Shown here piece after piece: positions 40,705 to 50,217 of a stretch of DNA of 64,000 nt (position 1 is the first letter of the stretch; each line of letters starts with the position of its first letter). The notes under the pieces were generated by a model. It did not search any database and was not told the origin of the DNA. It saw only the letters and a list, made by a program, of their open reading frames with translations. The stretch is taken from contig NZ_CP064781.1 of the NCBI RefSeq assembly GCF_016858125.1, positions 3,295,501 to 3,359,500 on the forward strand, given 5' to 3'. Origin of the DNA: Azospira restricta (GTDB taxonomy: Bacteria > Pseudomonadota > Gammaproteobacteria > Burkholderiales > Rhodocyclaceae). A program made the translations under genes and the position numbers.

Positions 40705-42590
40705 TGTTCCTCCTCGGCGTGGATCGACAGGTGCGCGCCGGCATCGTCGCGGCCGGTCATCTGCCGCGCCGGCGCCAGCGCCCGGTCGAGGTCGAAGGCC
40801 GGCTCGAACGACGCGTTGGACAGCCGCCGCTCGTAGGCGGGCCGGAAGCGGGCGATGGTGTCGAGCACCGGGTTGCAGGCCGAGTGGCCGAGCCCGCAGT
40901 GGCTCATCTGCTGCAGGATGTGGTTCATCTTCTCGATCTCGGCGAAGTCGTACGGCGAGCCGTGGCCGTTGGCCAGCTTGTCCATCAGGTTCTTCAAGAG
41001 CGGGGTGCCGACGCGGCACGGCGTGCAGAAGCCGCAGCTCTCGTGCGCGAAGAAGTGGGTGAAGTTGCGCGCCACCTCGAACATGTCGCGGGTCGAATCG
41101 AAGACCATGAAGGCGCCGGCCGACGGCACGTCCTCGAAGGCAATGCGGCGGCCGAACTCGGCAGCACCGACGCAGGTGCCGGATGGCCCGCCGACCTGCA
41201 CCGCCTGCGTGTCGGCGGTGCCGGCGGCGGCCAGCACCTCGCCGACGGAAACGCCGAACGGGAACTCGTAGATGCCGGGCCGCGCGACGTCGCCGGAGAC
41301 CGACAGCAGCTTGGTGCCGGTCGATTTCGCGGTGCCGATGCCGGCGAACCAGTCGCCGCCGTGCTGCGCGATCAGCGCCGCGCAGGCGAAGGTCTCGACG
41401 TTGTCGACCACCGTCGGCTGCTCGAGGTAGCCATGCGTCACCGGGAACGGCGGCCGGTTGCGCGGCGTGCCGCGCTTGCCTTCGAGCGACTCGATCAGCG
41501 CCGACTCCTCGCCGCAGACGTAGGCGCCGGCGCCGAGGTGGATCTCGATGTCGAAGTCGAAACCGGCGATGCCGAGGATCGCGCGACCGAGCAGCCCCGC
41601 CGCACGCCGCCGCGCGAGCACGGCCAGCAGCGGGCCGAGCAGATGGCGGTATTCGCCGCGCAGGTAGAGGAAGCCGCGCGCCGCGCCGACCGCGTAGGCG
41701 GCGACGGTCATGCCCTCGAGCACGAGGTCGGCGTGGCTGGCAAGCAGCACGCGGTCCTTGAAGGTGCCGGGCTCGCCCTCGTCGGCATTGCAGACGACGA
41801 TGCGCTGGCGGCCGGCGGCGAGCGGCGCATTGCGGCAGGCGTCCCATTTCAACGCCGTCGCAAAGCCTGCGCCGCCGCGGCCGCGCAGGCCGGCGCGGCG
41901 GATTTCCTCGATCACCGCGACCGGCCCGGCGAGTCCGGCCGGCAGGCCCTCGCGCCAGGAGCGGGCGTTCGACGCCTCGATGCCGTCGCCGGCGGCGCGG
42001 CCGTGCGCCGCACGCAGTGCGTCCCCCGGCTGCAGATCGTTGCCGAGCAGGACGCCGGCCTGGCGCACGTTGTCGGCAACGACGAACAGGTCGGTCGGCC
42101 AGTCGGCCAGCGGCACCTCGCCGCGGATCAGCTCGCACAGCCGGTCGATGCGCGCCGCATCGAGGTTCGGCACGGCGCGGTTGTTCACCAGCAGCGCCGG
42201 CCCCTGGTCGCCCATGCCGATGCACGAGGTGGTGTCGACGCTGACCAGCCCGTCCTCCGAGACCTTGCCCGACTCGACCCAGAGGTTGCGGCACATGCGT
42301 TCGCGCAGCGCGACGCTGCCCTGCATGCGCTCGACGATGTTGTCGGCGAAGAGCACGCGGTAACGGCCGCGCGGACGGGTGTAGAAGAAGCTGTAGAAGC
42401 CGGCCACGCCCTCGATCTTGGCGCGCGGCAGGTGCAGGGCGGCGGCCAGCGCGTCGATCAGCTCGGGCGAGATCCAGTCCGTTTCCTCCTGCGCCTCGCG
42501 CAGGATCTGGACCAGGGCGGTCGGATCGTTCCGCCAGCGCTGCAGGATCGTCGGCAACACCGCGGCTGGCGCCTTGCTCTTCTCACCCAT
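40701..42590 (-). CDS. hoxF: Hydrogenase diaphorase large subunit HoxF (NuoE-NuoF fusion)
   Basis: A 629-residue flavoprotein that exchanges electrons with NAD(H). Residues 1-160 match NuoE (SPELIDALAAALHLPRAKIEGVAGFYSFF and TSCIGMGDQGP, a reduced 2Fe-2S motif). The rest matches NuoF, with the NADH/FMN loop [44 protein letters not shown] and SCGFCTPCRVGTP for the 4Fe-4S cluster. The start at 42590 follows a GGAG site at proper spacing; a longer frame to 42755 has none. It is first of hoxFUYHW, which lacks hoxI and divergently faces a phosphotransacetylase fusion gene. Confidence 0.95.
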   Translation of the reverse strand: MGEKSKAPAAVLPTILQRWRNDPTALVQILREAQEETDWISPELIDALAAALHLPRAKIEGVAGFYSFFYTRPRGRYRVLFADNIVERMQGSVALRERMCRNLWVESGKVSEDGLVSVDTTSCIGMGDQGPALLVNNRAVPNLDAARIDRLCELIRGEVPLADWPTDLFVVADNVRQAGVLLGNDLQPGDALRAAHGRAAGDGIEASNARSWREGLPAGLAGPVAVIEEIRRAGLRGRGGAGFATALKWDACRNAPLAAGRQRIVVCNADEGEPGTFKDRVLLASHADLVLEGMTVAAYAVGAARGFLYLRGEYRHLLGPLLAVLARRRAAGLLGRAILGIAGFDFDIEIHLGAGAYVCGEESALIESLEGKRGTPRNRPPFPVTHGYLEQPTVVDNVETFACAALIAQHGGDWFAGIGTAKSTGTKLLSVSGDVARPGIYEFPFGVSVGEVLAAAGTADTQAVQVGGPSGTCVGAAEFGRRIAFEDVPSAGAFMVFDSTRDMFEVARNFTHFFAHESCGFCTPCRVGTPLLKNLMDKLANGHGSPYDFAEIEKMNHILQQMSHCGLGHSACNPVLDTIARFRPAYERRLSNASFEPAFDLDRALAPARQMTGRDDAGAHLSIHAEEEQ

Positions 42591-42734
42591 GAGAGACTCC
42601 GGCAATATTTTCCCGCTATCTGGAAACACTCCCCGATTCCGGCAGCACCGGTTGCCGGGAAGGATCCCCGCTTCATGTGCGTCCGCATCATTTTCGCGGA
42701 CTGGCCACAAAATTGCTTGGTCCGGCCTTGCAAG

Positions 42735-42763
42735 TTGTATGCCGCACTGCAGCAAACTATACT
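42735..42763 (+). promoter_or_regulatory. Promoter of the MaoC-phosphotransacetylase gene with TGC-rich operator
   Basis: TTGTAT at 42735-42740 and TATACT at 42758-42763 are 17 bases apart, ahead of the ATG at 42801. The spacer holds the near-palindrome TGCCGCACTGCAGCA (42740-42754), which resembles the TGC/GCA-rich sites of PhaR-type regulators. The regulator assignment is inference. Confidence 0.55.
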
Positions 42764-42800
42764 CGTCGAATCCCTACATTCACAGACCACGGAGCCCCGC

Positions 42801-44222
42801 ATGTCAAGCGCCCACAGCGCCCCGCACGGCGAACAGTATTTGGAAAACCGCATTTTCAGCGAAATCCGGGTCGGCGACACGGCCTCGCTGATCCGCACGC
42901 TGCGCCCCGAGGACATCCAGCTGTTCGCGGTGATGACCGGCGACATCAACCCGGCCATCGTCGACCAGGAATTCGCCCACAGCGGCATCTTCCGCGAGGT
43001 CGTCGCGCACGGCATGTGGTCGGCGTCGCTGATCTCGACGGTGCTCGGCACGCAATACCCGGGCCCGGGGACGATCCTCGTCGACCAGTCGCTGCACTTC
43101 GTGCGGCCGGTGACGATCGGCGACACGATCACGATCACCGTCACCGTCAAGCACAAGTTCGAGCACAACCAGCACGTCGTCTTCGACTGCACCTGCACCA
43201 ACCAGGACGACTTGCCGGTGATCCAGGGCAGCGTCGAGACGCTGGCGCCGCGGGACAAGGTGCGGCGGGCGAAGGTGACCCTCCCCGACGTCGTCATCGC
43301 CGACAGGCACGGCCGCTACGAGCAGCTGCTGGCCAAGGTGCGCGGCCTGCCGCCGATCGACATGGCGGTGGCCCACCCGTGCGACTACGAGTCGCTGAAG
43401 GGGCCGCTGCAGGCGGCCGAGGCCGGCCTGATCGAACCGATCCTGGTCGGCCCCGAGAAGAAGATCCGCTCGCTCGCCGAGGAGCACGGCTTCGACATCA
43501 GCCGCTTCCGCATCGTCAACGTCAAGCACAGCCACGAAGCGGCGGCGATGGCGGTGACGCTGGTCAGGAACGGCGACGCCGAGGCGCTGATGAAGGGCAG
43601 CCTGCACACCGACGAGCTGATGGGCGAGGTCGTCTCGCGCGCCGGCGGCCTGCGCACCGGCCGCCGCCTCAGCCACGTCTTCGTGATGGACGTGCCGACC
43701 TACCCGAAGCCGCTCCTGATCACCGACGCCGCGATCAACATCGCGCCGACGCTGGAAGAGAAGGTGCACATCATCCAGAACGCGATCGACCTCGCGCACA
43801 TCCTCGGCCGCCCGGAGCCGAAGGTGGCGATCCTGTCGGCGGTGGAGACGGTCAACCCGAAGATCCAGTCCACGCTCGACGCCGCGGCGCTGTGCAAGAT
43901 GGCCGACCGCGGCCAGATCAAGGGTGGCATCCTCGACGGCCCGCTCGCCTTCGACAACGCGGTGTCGATCGTCGCCGCCAAGACCAAGGGCATCAAGTCG
44001 GCGGTCGCCGGCGACGCCGACATCCTGGTCGTTCCCGACCTCGAATCGGGCAACATGCTCGCCAAGCAGCTGGAATACCTGGCCAACGCGCTGACCGCCG
44101 GCGTCGTCCTCGGCGCCGCGGTGCCGATCGTGCTCACCAGCCGCGCCGACACCGCCGAGACGCGCACCGCCTCGTGCGCGATCGCAGCGTTGATCGCCCA
44201 CGCCAAGCGCAAGGCGGAATGA
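42801..44222 (+). CDS. Fused MaoC-like hydratase and phosphate acetyl/butyryltransferase
   Basis: A 473-residue two-domain enzyme. Residues 10-145 form a MaoC/hot-dog domain (FAVMTGDINPAIVDQEFA and VVAHGMWSASLISTVLG, as in R-specific enoyl-CoA hydratases). Residues 175-465 form a PTA/PTB domain (HPCDYESLKGPLQAA, LMKGSLHTDELM, VFVMDVPTYPKPLLITDAAINI, LVVPDLESGNMLAKQL). It should interconvert acyl-CoA and acyl-phosphate, with ackA downstream making ATP. The hydratase part could feed R-3-hydroxyacyl-CoA to PHA synthesis. GGAG precedes the start. Confidence 0.9.
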   Translation: MSSAHSAPHGEQYLENRIFSEIRVGDTASLIRTLRPEDIQLFAVMTGDINPAIVDQEFAHSGIFREVVAHGMWSASLISTVLGTQYPGPGTILVDQSLHFVRPVTIGDTITITVTVKHKFEHNQHVVFDCTCTNQDDLPVIQGSVETLAPRDKVRRAKVTLPDVVIADRHGRYEQLLAKVRGLPPIDMAVAHPCDYESLKGPLQAAEAGLIEPILVGPEKKIRSLAEEHGFDISRFRIVNVKHSHEAAAMAVTLVRNGDAEALMKGSLHTDELMGEVVSRAGGLRTGRRLSHVFVMDVPTYPKPLLITDAAINIAPTLEEKVHIIQNAIDLAHILGRPEPKVAILSAVETVNPKIQSTLDAAALCKMADRGQIKGGILDGPLAFDNAVSIVAAKTKGIKSAVAGDADILVVPDLESGNMLAKQLEYLANALTAGVVLGAAVPIVLTSRADTAETRTASCAIAALIAHAKRKAE

Positions 44223-44246
44223 TGCCAGCCACGACCATCCCCCCGA

Positions 44247-44267
44247 CCCCCTGCCCACGGCAGGGGG
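44247..44267. repeat. Hairpin between the phosphotransacetylase and ackA genes
   Basis: A perfect 9-bp stem, CCCCCTGCC paired with GGCAGGGGG around a CAC loop, lies in the 121-base spacer. No T-run follows, so a processing or stability role is more likely than termination. Confidence 0.5.
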
Positions 44268-44343
44268 CGATTACGGTTCGGCCGCTGGCGCGGCCTTCGC
44301 GCATTGTCTCGCTGCCTCCTTGGGGCGGCCCGGCGGAGGCAGC

Positions 44344-45516
44344 ATGAGCCGCGCCATCCTGACCATCAACGCCGGCTCGTCGTCGATCAAGTTCGCGCTC
44401 TACGCGCTCGATGGCGAACTGGCGCGCCATCCCTACCTGAGCGGCCAGATCGACGGCCTCGGCGCCGCCGCGCGCCTGGTGGCGAAAAGCGCCGCCGGCG
44501 AGCGCATCGCCGACGATGCGCTCGCCGAAGGCATCAAGCATGCGGCCGCCTTCGACGCGCTGCTCGGCTGGCTCGATGCGCATCAGCAGAACTCGCGGCA
44601 GATCGTCGCCGTCGGCCATCGCGTCGTGCATGGCGGCGAGCGCTACTCGCAGCCGGTTCGCCTCGACGCGGAAACGATCGCCGCACTCGAGCAGTTCGTC
44701 GCACTGGCGCCGCTGCACCAACCGCACAACCTCAACGGCGTCAAGGCGCTCGCCGCGCGGCTGCCCGGCGTGCCACAGATCGCCTGCTTCGACACCGCCT
44801 TCCACCGCACGCAGCCGGCGCTGGCGCAGTTGTTCGCGATCCCGCGCGCGCTGACCGCCGAAGGCGTCCGCCGCTACGGTTTCCACGGCCTGTCCTACGA
44901 ATACATCGCCCGCGTGCTGCCCGAGCACAGCGCGCGCGCCGACGGCCGCGTGGTCGTCGCCCATCTCGGCAACGGCGCCAGCATGTGCGCGATGCGCGGG
45001 CTGCGCAGCCAGGCGACGTCGATGGGCTTCACCGCAATCGACGGCCTGATGATGGGCACCCGCACCGGCGCCCTCGACCCGGGCGTGGTCCTCTACCTGA
45101 TGCAGGAGAAGGGGATGGACGCCAAGGCGATCGAGAAGCTGCTCTACAAGGAATCCGGCCTGCTCGGCGTGTCCGGCATCAGCCAGGACATGCGCACGCT
45201 GCTCGCCAGCGACGACCCGCACGCCGCCGAGGCCGTCGACCTCTTCTGCTACCGCATCGTGCGCGAGATCGGCGCGCTCGCCGCCTGCATCGGCGGCATC
45301 GACGCGCTGGTGTTTACCGGCGGCATCGGCGAGCACGCCACCGAGGTGCGCCAGCGCGTCTGCGCCGCGCTCGGCTGGCTCGGCATCGAGCTCGACCCGG
45401 TCGCCAACGGCAGCGGCCTGCGCCGCATCAGCACCGCCGGCAGCCGTACCGAGGCGCTGGCGATCCCCACCGACGAGGAGTGGATGATCGCGCAGCACAC
45501 CCGCGACCTGCTCTGA
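44344..45516 (+). CDS. ackA: Acetate/propionate kinase
   Basis: A 390-residue acetokinase-family enzyme converting acyl-phosphate and ADP to carboxylate and ATP. It shows NAGSSSIKFALY at the start, then VGHRVVHGG, GFHGLSYEYI, VVAHLGNGASMCA, GLMMGTRTGALDPGV and VFTGGIGEHATEVR, all in order. The ATG at 44344 follows GGAGGCAGC. It is paired with the upstream phosphotransacetylase fusion for substrate-level phosphorylation or acetate use. Whether acetate, propionate or butyrate is preferred cannot be told. Confidence 0.94.
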   Translation: MSRAILTINAGSSSIKFALYALDGELARHPYLSGQIDGLGAAARLVAKSAAGERIADDALAEGIKHAAAFDALLGWLDAHQQNSRQIVAVGHRVVHGGERYSQPVRLDAETIAALEQFVALAPLHQPHNLNGVKALAARLPGVPQIACFDTAFHRTQPALAQLFAIPRALTAEGVRRYGFHGLSYEYIARVLPEHSARADGRVVVAHLGNGASMCAMRGLRSQATSMGFTAIDGLMMGTRTGALDPGVVLYLMQEKGMDAKAIEKLLYKESGLLGVSGISQDMRTLLASDDPHAAEAVDLFCYRIVREIGALAACIGGIDALVFTGGIGEHATEVRQRVCAALGWLGIELDPVANGSGLRRISTAGSRTEALAIPTDEEWMIAQHTRDLL

Positions 45517-45707
45517 CCACGCGTCGAGCGCGCGCCCCGGCATCGATGCCGGGGCCGGCGAGACGAAGCGCAAGCGAGGAATCGGCGGCCCCCGTTCGGG
45601 AGGGTGGAAAGGACGCTCCGGCCTTCAGGCGGGGGCGAGTCACCGCCGCCCCTGCCGCGGGCGGCATCGCCGCCTCGCCGATTGGCTCACGGCAGGATGG
45701 AAAATCG

Positions 45708-45739
45708 CGCGCCCCGGGAACCCTTTTTCCCGGGGCGCG
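45708..45739 (+). terminator. Strong hairpin downstream of ackA
   Basis: A perfect 13-bp stem (45708-45720 with 45727-45739) closes a six-base loop. It lies 190 bases after the ackA stop. The following GTCTATTGTG is only weakly T-rich, so termination is plausible but not certain. Confidence 0.55.
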
Positions 45740-45744
45740 GTCTA

Positions 45745-45759
45745 TTGTGCAGCGCACAA
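45745..45759. promoter_or_regulatory. Palindromic TGC-N3-GCA element
   Basis: TTGTGCAGCGCACAA is a perfect 6-bp inverted repeat around AGC. Its TGC-N3-GCA core recalls the element in the phosphotransacetylase promoter at 42740-42754. It is a candidate operator only. Confidence 0.35.
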
Positions 45760-45842
45760 CCCATGGGTGCCCACTCCGTCCCCGGCGCCGCTAAACCAGC
45801 GATTTCAAAGCTTTTGCGGCGCCCGCCCGGGGCCACGCCGCA

Positions 45843-45889
45843 AACCTACATTTAGTCAAGTTCTTGCCATCACCTACTAGATATAGTAG
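45843..45889 (+). promoter_or_regulatory. Paired NrdR boxes upstream of nrdJ
   Basis: Two 16-bp sites, 45843-45858 (AACCTACATTTAGTCA) and 45874-45889 (CTACTAGATATAGTAG), are offset by exactly 31 bases, three helical turns, the usual NrdR spacing. They match ACACWATATATWGTGT at 10 and 11 of 16 positions, with the second site nearly symmetric. NrdR would repress nrdJ when nucleotide pools are full. Confidence 0.65.
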
Positions 45890-45976
45890 TTTTCAGGGCA
45901 TCCGCTCGCTGTACAGAACAACCTATTACCTTTCGCATACCCAGCAGTTTTTCAATAATTCGAACAGGATGAGACC

Positions 45977-48880
45977 ATGAGCACTGTCGCCAAGCAGCTG
46001 TCGCTGTCGAACGTCCCCGATGCACCGGAAGTCGGTCCGTTGCCGGAACAGGAAATCTCCGTCGAGGTTCTCGTCGAGAAATACGCCAAGGGCAAGGAAA
46101 CCAACGTCCACGACGTGCGCCGCCGCGTCGCCGCCGCCCTCGCCGCCGCCGAGGAAGAGAAGAACCGCGCGCACTGGGAAGCCAAGTTCCTGTGGGCGCA
46201 GGAAAACGGCTTCGTCCCGGCCGGCCGCATCAACTCCGCCGCCGGCACCGACCTCGCGGCGACGCTGATCAACTGCTTCGTGCAGCCGGTCGGCGACTCG
46301 ATCGTCGAGACCGTCGACGGCAAGCCCGGCATCTACACCGCGCTCGCCCAGGCCGCCGAGACCATGCGCCGCGGCGGCGGCGTCGGCTACGACTTCTCGT
46401 CGATCCGCCCGGTCGGCGCGCTGGTCAAGGGCACGCACTCGCGCGCCTCCGGCCCGGTCTCCTACATGCGCGTCTTCGACCGCTCGTGCGAGACCGTGGA
46501 ATCCGCCGGCGCCCGCCGCGGTGCGCAGATGGGCGTGCTGCGCTGCGACCACCCGGACATCGAGGACTTCATCCACGCCAAGGACCACGGCGACCTGACC
46601 AACTTCAACATCTCGATCGGCGTCAGCGACGCCTTCATGCAGGCCGTCGAGGCCGACGCCGACGTCGAGCTGACGCACCGCGCCGAGCCGAACGTCGACA
46701 TGAAGGCCAACGGCGCCTACCAGCGCGAGGACGGCCTGTGGGTCTACCGCAAGGTGCCGGCGCGCGACCTGTGGGATCAGGTGATGAAGTCCACCTACGA
46801 CCATGCCGAGCCGGGGATCCTGTTCCTCGACCGCATGAACAAGGACAACAACCTCAACTACTGCGAGCTGATCGAGGCCACCAACCCGTGCGCCGAGCAG
46901 CCGCTGCCGCCCTACGGCTGCTGCTGCCTGGGCTCGATCAACCTGACCCTGTTCGTCAAGCACGCCTTCACCGACCTCGCCGAATTCGACTTCGACGCCT
47001 TCGGCGAAGTGGTCAAGGTCTCGGTGCGCATGCTCGACAACGTACTCGACGTCACCGCCTGGCCGCTCGAGCGGCAGAAGGAAGAGGCCGCCAACAAGCG
47101 CCGCGTCGGCCTCGGCTTCACCGGGCTGGGCGATGCGCTGGCGATGCTGCGCCTGCGCTACGACCGCCCCGAAGCGCGCGCGATGGCCGCGCGCATCTCC
47201 GAGTACATGCGCGACATCGCCTACCTGGCTTCGGTCGACCTGGCCAAGGAGCGCGGCCCCTTCCCGCTGTTCAACGCCGAGCTCTACCTGTCCGGCGGCA
47301 ACTTCGCGTCGCGCCTGCCGGCCGACGTCAAGAACGACATCCGCAAGCACGGCCTGCGCAATTCGCACCTCTTGTCGATCGCGCCCACCGGCACCATCTC
47401 GCTGGCCTTCGCCGACAACGCCTCGAATGGCATCGAGCCGCCCTTCTCGTGGACCTACAACCGCAAGAAGCGCATGCAAGACGGCACGCTCAAGGAATAC
47501 TCGGTCGAGGACTACGCGTGGCGCCTGTACAAGCACCTCGGCGGCGACGTCGAGAAGCTGCCCGACTACTTCGTCACCGCGCTCGAGATCTCGGCGCAGG
47601 CGCACGAGGAGATGGTCGCCGCGGTCGCCCCGTACATCGACACCTCGATCTCGAAGACGGTGAACGTGCCGGCCGACTATCCCTACGAGGATTTCCAGGA
47701 CCTCTACCTGGCGGCCTGGAAGTCGGGCCTGAAGGGGCTGGCCACCTACCGTCCGAACAGCGTGCTCGGCGCCGTGCTCTCGGTGGAATCTGCCAGCAGC
47801 GCGGCCAAGACCGAGCAGCAGGATGCCAAGGCGCCGCAGGACTTCGTCACCGGCGACGCCAACCGCCGCCTGTCGATCAAGAACCTGCCGGCGCCGGTGC
47901 TCTCGTCGCTGCGCTGGCCGGGCCGGCCGAACCTGCCGGAAGGCAACCTGGCCTGGACCTACATGATCGACCACCCGCAGGGCAAGTTCGCGCTGTTCGT
48001 CGGCCATGTCGAGCAGGAAGGCAAGAACTGGCCGTTCGAGGTCTGGGTCAATGGCCCGGCGCAGCCGCGCGGCCTTGGCGCCGTCGCCAAGACGCTGTCG
48101 ATGGACATGCGCGCCAACGACCGCGCCTGGCTCGAACTGAAGCTCGAATCGCTGGCCAAGACCCCGGAAGGCGAAGGCTTCGTCATGGCCTTCCCGCCGC
48201 ACGGCGAGCAGAAGCAGATGCCGGGCGCCGTCGCCGCGATGGCGCAGCTGATCCACTACCGCGTCGAGCAGATCGGCGGCTTCAAGCAGGAAGGCCCGAC
48301 GCCGGTGCTCGATGCGCTGTTCAGCCTGAAGGAGCCGAAAACCGGCACCGACGGCACGCTGTCGTGGACCGTCGACGTCTTCAACCCGGCCACCGGCGAA
48401 GACTTCGTGCTCGGCCTGAAGGAGATCATGCTGCCGGACGGCGTCACCCGCCCGTACTCGGTCTGGCTCTCCGGCAACTACCCGCGCGCGCTCGACGGAC
48501 TGACCAAGCTCTTGTCGCTCGACATGCGCGTCGTCGACCCGGCCTGGATCGGCATGAAGCTCAGGAAGCTGCTCGACTACCCGGAGCCGCTCGGCGACTT
48601 CATGGCCTTCGTTCCGGGCACGCGCAAGCAGGCCAACTACCCGTCGACGGTGGCCTACCTGGCGAACCTGATCATCCACCGCTACGCGATGCTCGGCATC
48701 CTCGACGAGAACGGCTACCCGGTGCAGCAGATGGGCATCCTGCAGGCGCCCGAGGAGCCGTCGAACAGCGTCCGCCCGACGCAGGGCAAGCTGTGCAGCG
48801 AGTGCGGCAACACCACGGTGATCCGCAAGGACGGCTGCGATTTCTGCACCGCCTGCGGCGCAGTCGGCACCTGCGGTTAA
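45977..48880 (+). CDS. nrdJ: Class II (adenosylcobalamin-dependent) ribonucleotide reductase
   Basis: A 967-residue enzyme that makes deoxynucleotides without oxygen, using adenosylcobalamin to generate the thiyl radical. Visible are [65 protein letters not shown] with the active-site Asn-Pro-Cys-Glu segment, [27 protein letters not shown], and a C-terminal Cys-rich tail ([28 protein letters not shown]) for reduction by thioredoxin. A further ~280-residue region after residue 600 is repeated in character, as in long class II enzymes. The start follows AGGATGAG. Control is probably by NrdR; no cobalamin riboswitch was found. Confidence 0.93.
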   Translation: MSTVAKQLSLSNVPDAPEVGPLPEQEISVEVLVEKYAKGKETNVHDVRRRVAAALAAAEEEKNRAHWEAKFLWAQENGFVPAGRINSAAGTDLAATLINCFVQPVGDSIVETVDGKPGIYTALAQAAETMRRGGGVGYDFSSIRPVGALVKGTHSRASGPVSYMRVFDRSCETVESAGARRGAQMGVLRCDHPDIEDFIHAKDHGDLTNFNISIGVSDAFMQAVEADADVELTHRAEPNVDMKANGAYQREDGLWVYRKVPARDLWDQVMKSTYDHAEPGILFLDRMNKDNNLNYCELIEATNPCAEQPLPPYGCCCLGSINLTLFVKHAFTDLAEFDFDAFGEVVKVSVRMLDNVLDVTAWPLERQKEEAANKRRVGLGFTGLGDALAMLRLRYDRPEARAMAARISEYMRDIAYLASVDLAKERGPFPLFNAELYLSGGNFASRLPADVKNDIRKHGLRNSHLLSIAPTGTISLAFADNASNGIEPPFSWTYNRKKRMQDGTLKEYSVEDYAWRLYKHLGGDVEKLPDYFVTALEISAQAHEEMVAAVAPYIDTSISKTVNVPADYPYEDFQDLYLAAWKSGLKGLATYRPNSVLGAVLSVESASSAAKTEQQDAKAPQDFVTGDANRRLSIKNLPAPVLSSLRWPGRPNLPEGNLAWTYMIDHPQGKFALFVGHVEQEGKNWPFEVWVNGPAQPRGLGAVAKTLSMDMRANDRAWLELKLESLAKTPEGEGFVMAFPPHGEQKQMPGAVAAMAQLIHYRVEQIGGFKQEGPTPVLDALFSLKEPKTGTDGTLSWTVDVFNPATGEDFVLGLKEIMLPDGVTRPYSVWLSGNYPRALDGLTKLLSLDMRVVDPAWIGMKLRKLLDYPEPLGDFMAFVPGTRKQANYPSTVAYLANLIIHRYAMLGILDENGYPVQQMGILQAPEEPSNSVRPTQGKLCSECGNTTVIRKDGCDFCTACGAVGTCG

Positions 48881-48906
48881 ACCACAGGCATATCAGGGTT
48901 ATACTG

Positions 48907-48940
48907 GCGGGGTGCCCGGAAGGGCGCCCCGCTTGCTTTT
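48907..48940 (+). terminator. Terminator of nrdJ
   Basis: An 11-base stem with one G-T pair (48907-48917 with 48922-48932) around GGAA is followed by TTGCTTTT. A second hairpin at 48931-48964 uses the T-rich tail in its own stem. Confidence 0.75.
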
Positions 48941-49009
48941 CCGCGAACCGCCGGGAAAGCAAGCGGCACCAACAACAAGAACGCTACCAACCGGGAGGGG
49001 GCTACCGCC

Positions 49010-50191
49010 ATGAGCCATCTTGCTCATATCGTCTGGACACGGCTGACCGGGCTGATGCCCGGCGAGCTGAACCGTTCCGAACTCGTCTGGCTGCTCTCGC
49101 CGCACGCCCATTTCTCGCTGCTGGCGCGGCGCCGCGCGACGATGATCGTCAACCGGGTGCGCCTGTTCGCCTTCCTCTTCGCGGTGCTGACGCCACTGTG
49201 GGCGATCATCGACTACTTCGTCTTTCCCTACCCGCTGTGGTTCTCGCTCGCCGCGCTGCGCCTCTCGGCGAGCTTCGCCTTCGCGCTGGTCGTCGTCGGC
49301 TACCGCCCTTCCGGCAGCCTGCCCGACGCCTACCGGGCGATGGCGCTGCTCTTCGCGATCCCGACGGTGTTCTATGTCGCCTCGCACCAGCTGCTGGCCG
49401 GGCACCAACTGGCCGGGCTGTCGGCGGCGATCGCCACCGGCTACGCCTTCCTGCCCTTCGTGCTGCTCGCCGGCCTGGCGATCTTCCCGCTGACCTTCCT
49501 CGAGAACCTGCTGATCGCCAGCCCCATCCTGTTCGCGCAGGCGCTGTCCGGCTACATGCGCTGGTCGACGCTGGACTGGCCGTCGTTCGCCGGCGCCTTC
49601 TGGCTGCTGACGTTGATCACCGGCGTCTCCAACCTGGCCGGAATGAGCCAGCTCGCCTTCATGATCGCGCTCGTCCGGCAAGCGATCCGCGACCCGCTGA
49701 CCGGCTGCTTCTCCCGGCGCAGCGGCGAGGAAACGATGGAAATGCAGTTCACGCTGGCACGGCGCAGCAACGCGCCGCTGACGGTCGCCTTCATCGACCT
49801 CGACCACTTCAAGAGCGTGAACGACGGCTTCGGCCACGAGGCCGGCGACCGAGTGCTGACCGAGGCGGCGACGCGGATCACCAACAACCTGCGCCGCGGC
49901 GACATGCTGGTGCGCTGGGGCGGCGAGGAGTTCGTGCTGGTGCTGCCGAACACCGACCTGCATCGCGCGCGCGACGTGCTCGCCCGGCTGCGTCACCGCG
50001 GCTTCGGCAAGCGCCCGGACGGCGCGCCGGTCACCGCCAGCATCGGCCTCGCCGAGCGCCGCCAGGAAGCGGCGGAGGACTGGCAGCAGTTGGTCGAGGT
50101 CGCCGACCGCCGCATGTACCACGCCAAGACCGGCGGCCGTGACCGCATCGTGCACGCCGACCCCGAAGAATCCCGCGCGGCAGCCGCCTGA
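49010..50191 (+). CDS. Membrane diguanylate cyclase (GGDEF)
   Basis: A 393-residue inner-membrane enzyme predicted to make c-di-GMP from GTP. Residues 45-225 contain about six hydrophobic helices with no recognised sensor family. The GGDEF domain starts at DPLTGCFSRRSGEE, with FIDLDHFKSVND and the active-site GGEEF at 304-308. An inhibitory RxxD (RRGD) lies five residues before it. The ATG follows a GGAGGGGG site. It stands alone after the nrdJ terminator and is convergent with the Nudix gene. Confidence 0.9.
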   Translation: MSHLAHIVWTRLTGLMPGELNRSELVWLLSPHAHFSLLARRRATMIVNRVRLFAFLFAVLTPLWAIIDYFVFPYPLWFSLAALRLSASFAFALVVVGYRPSGSLPDAYRAMALLFAIPTVFYVASHQLLAGHQLAGLSAAIATGYAFLPFVLLAGLAIFPLTFLENLLIASPILFAQALSGYMRWSTLDWPSFAGAFWLLTLITGVSNLAGMSQLAFMIALVRQAIRDPLTGCFSRRSGEETMEMQFTLARRSNAPLTVAFIDLDHFKSVNDGFGHEAGDRVLTEAATRITNNLRRGDMLVRWGGEEFVLVLPNTDLHRARDVLARLRHRGFGKRPDGAPVTASIGLAERRQEAAEDWQQLVEVADRRMYHAKTGGRDRIVHADPEESRAAAA

Positions 50192-50217
50192 GGCGGCCCC
50201 CGCGCGCCGCGCCCCGC

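Larger units (their letters stand above)
45517..45976. other. 460-bp regulatory intergenic region before nrdJ
   Basis: No gene is seen. The left part is GC-rich with no clear structure. A 13-bp terminator-like hairpin (45708-45739), a short palindrome (45745-45759) and a pair of candidate NrdR boxes (45843-45889) follow. Composition becomes AT-richer near the nrdJ start, as expected of a promoter. Confidence 0.6.

Noticed and set aside
45517-45976. Cobalamin riboswitch before nrdJ
   Set aside because: The conserved B12 box, the GGGAA and the CCCCGCAACTG core were looked for and not found on either strand; the region is better explained by NrdR boxes and hairpins.
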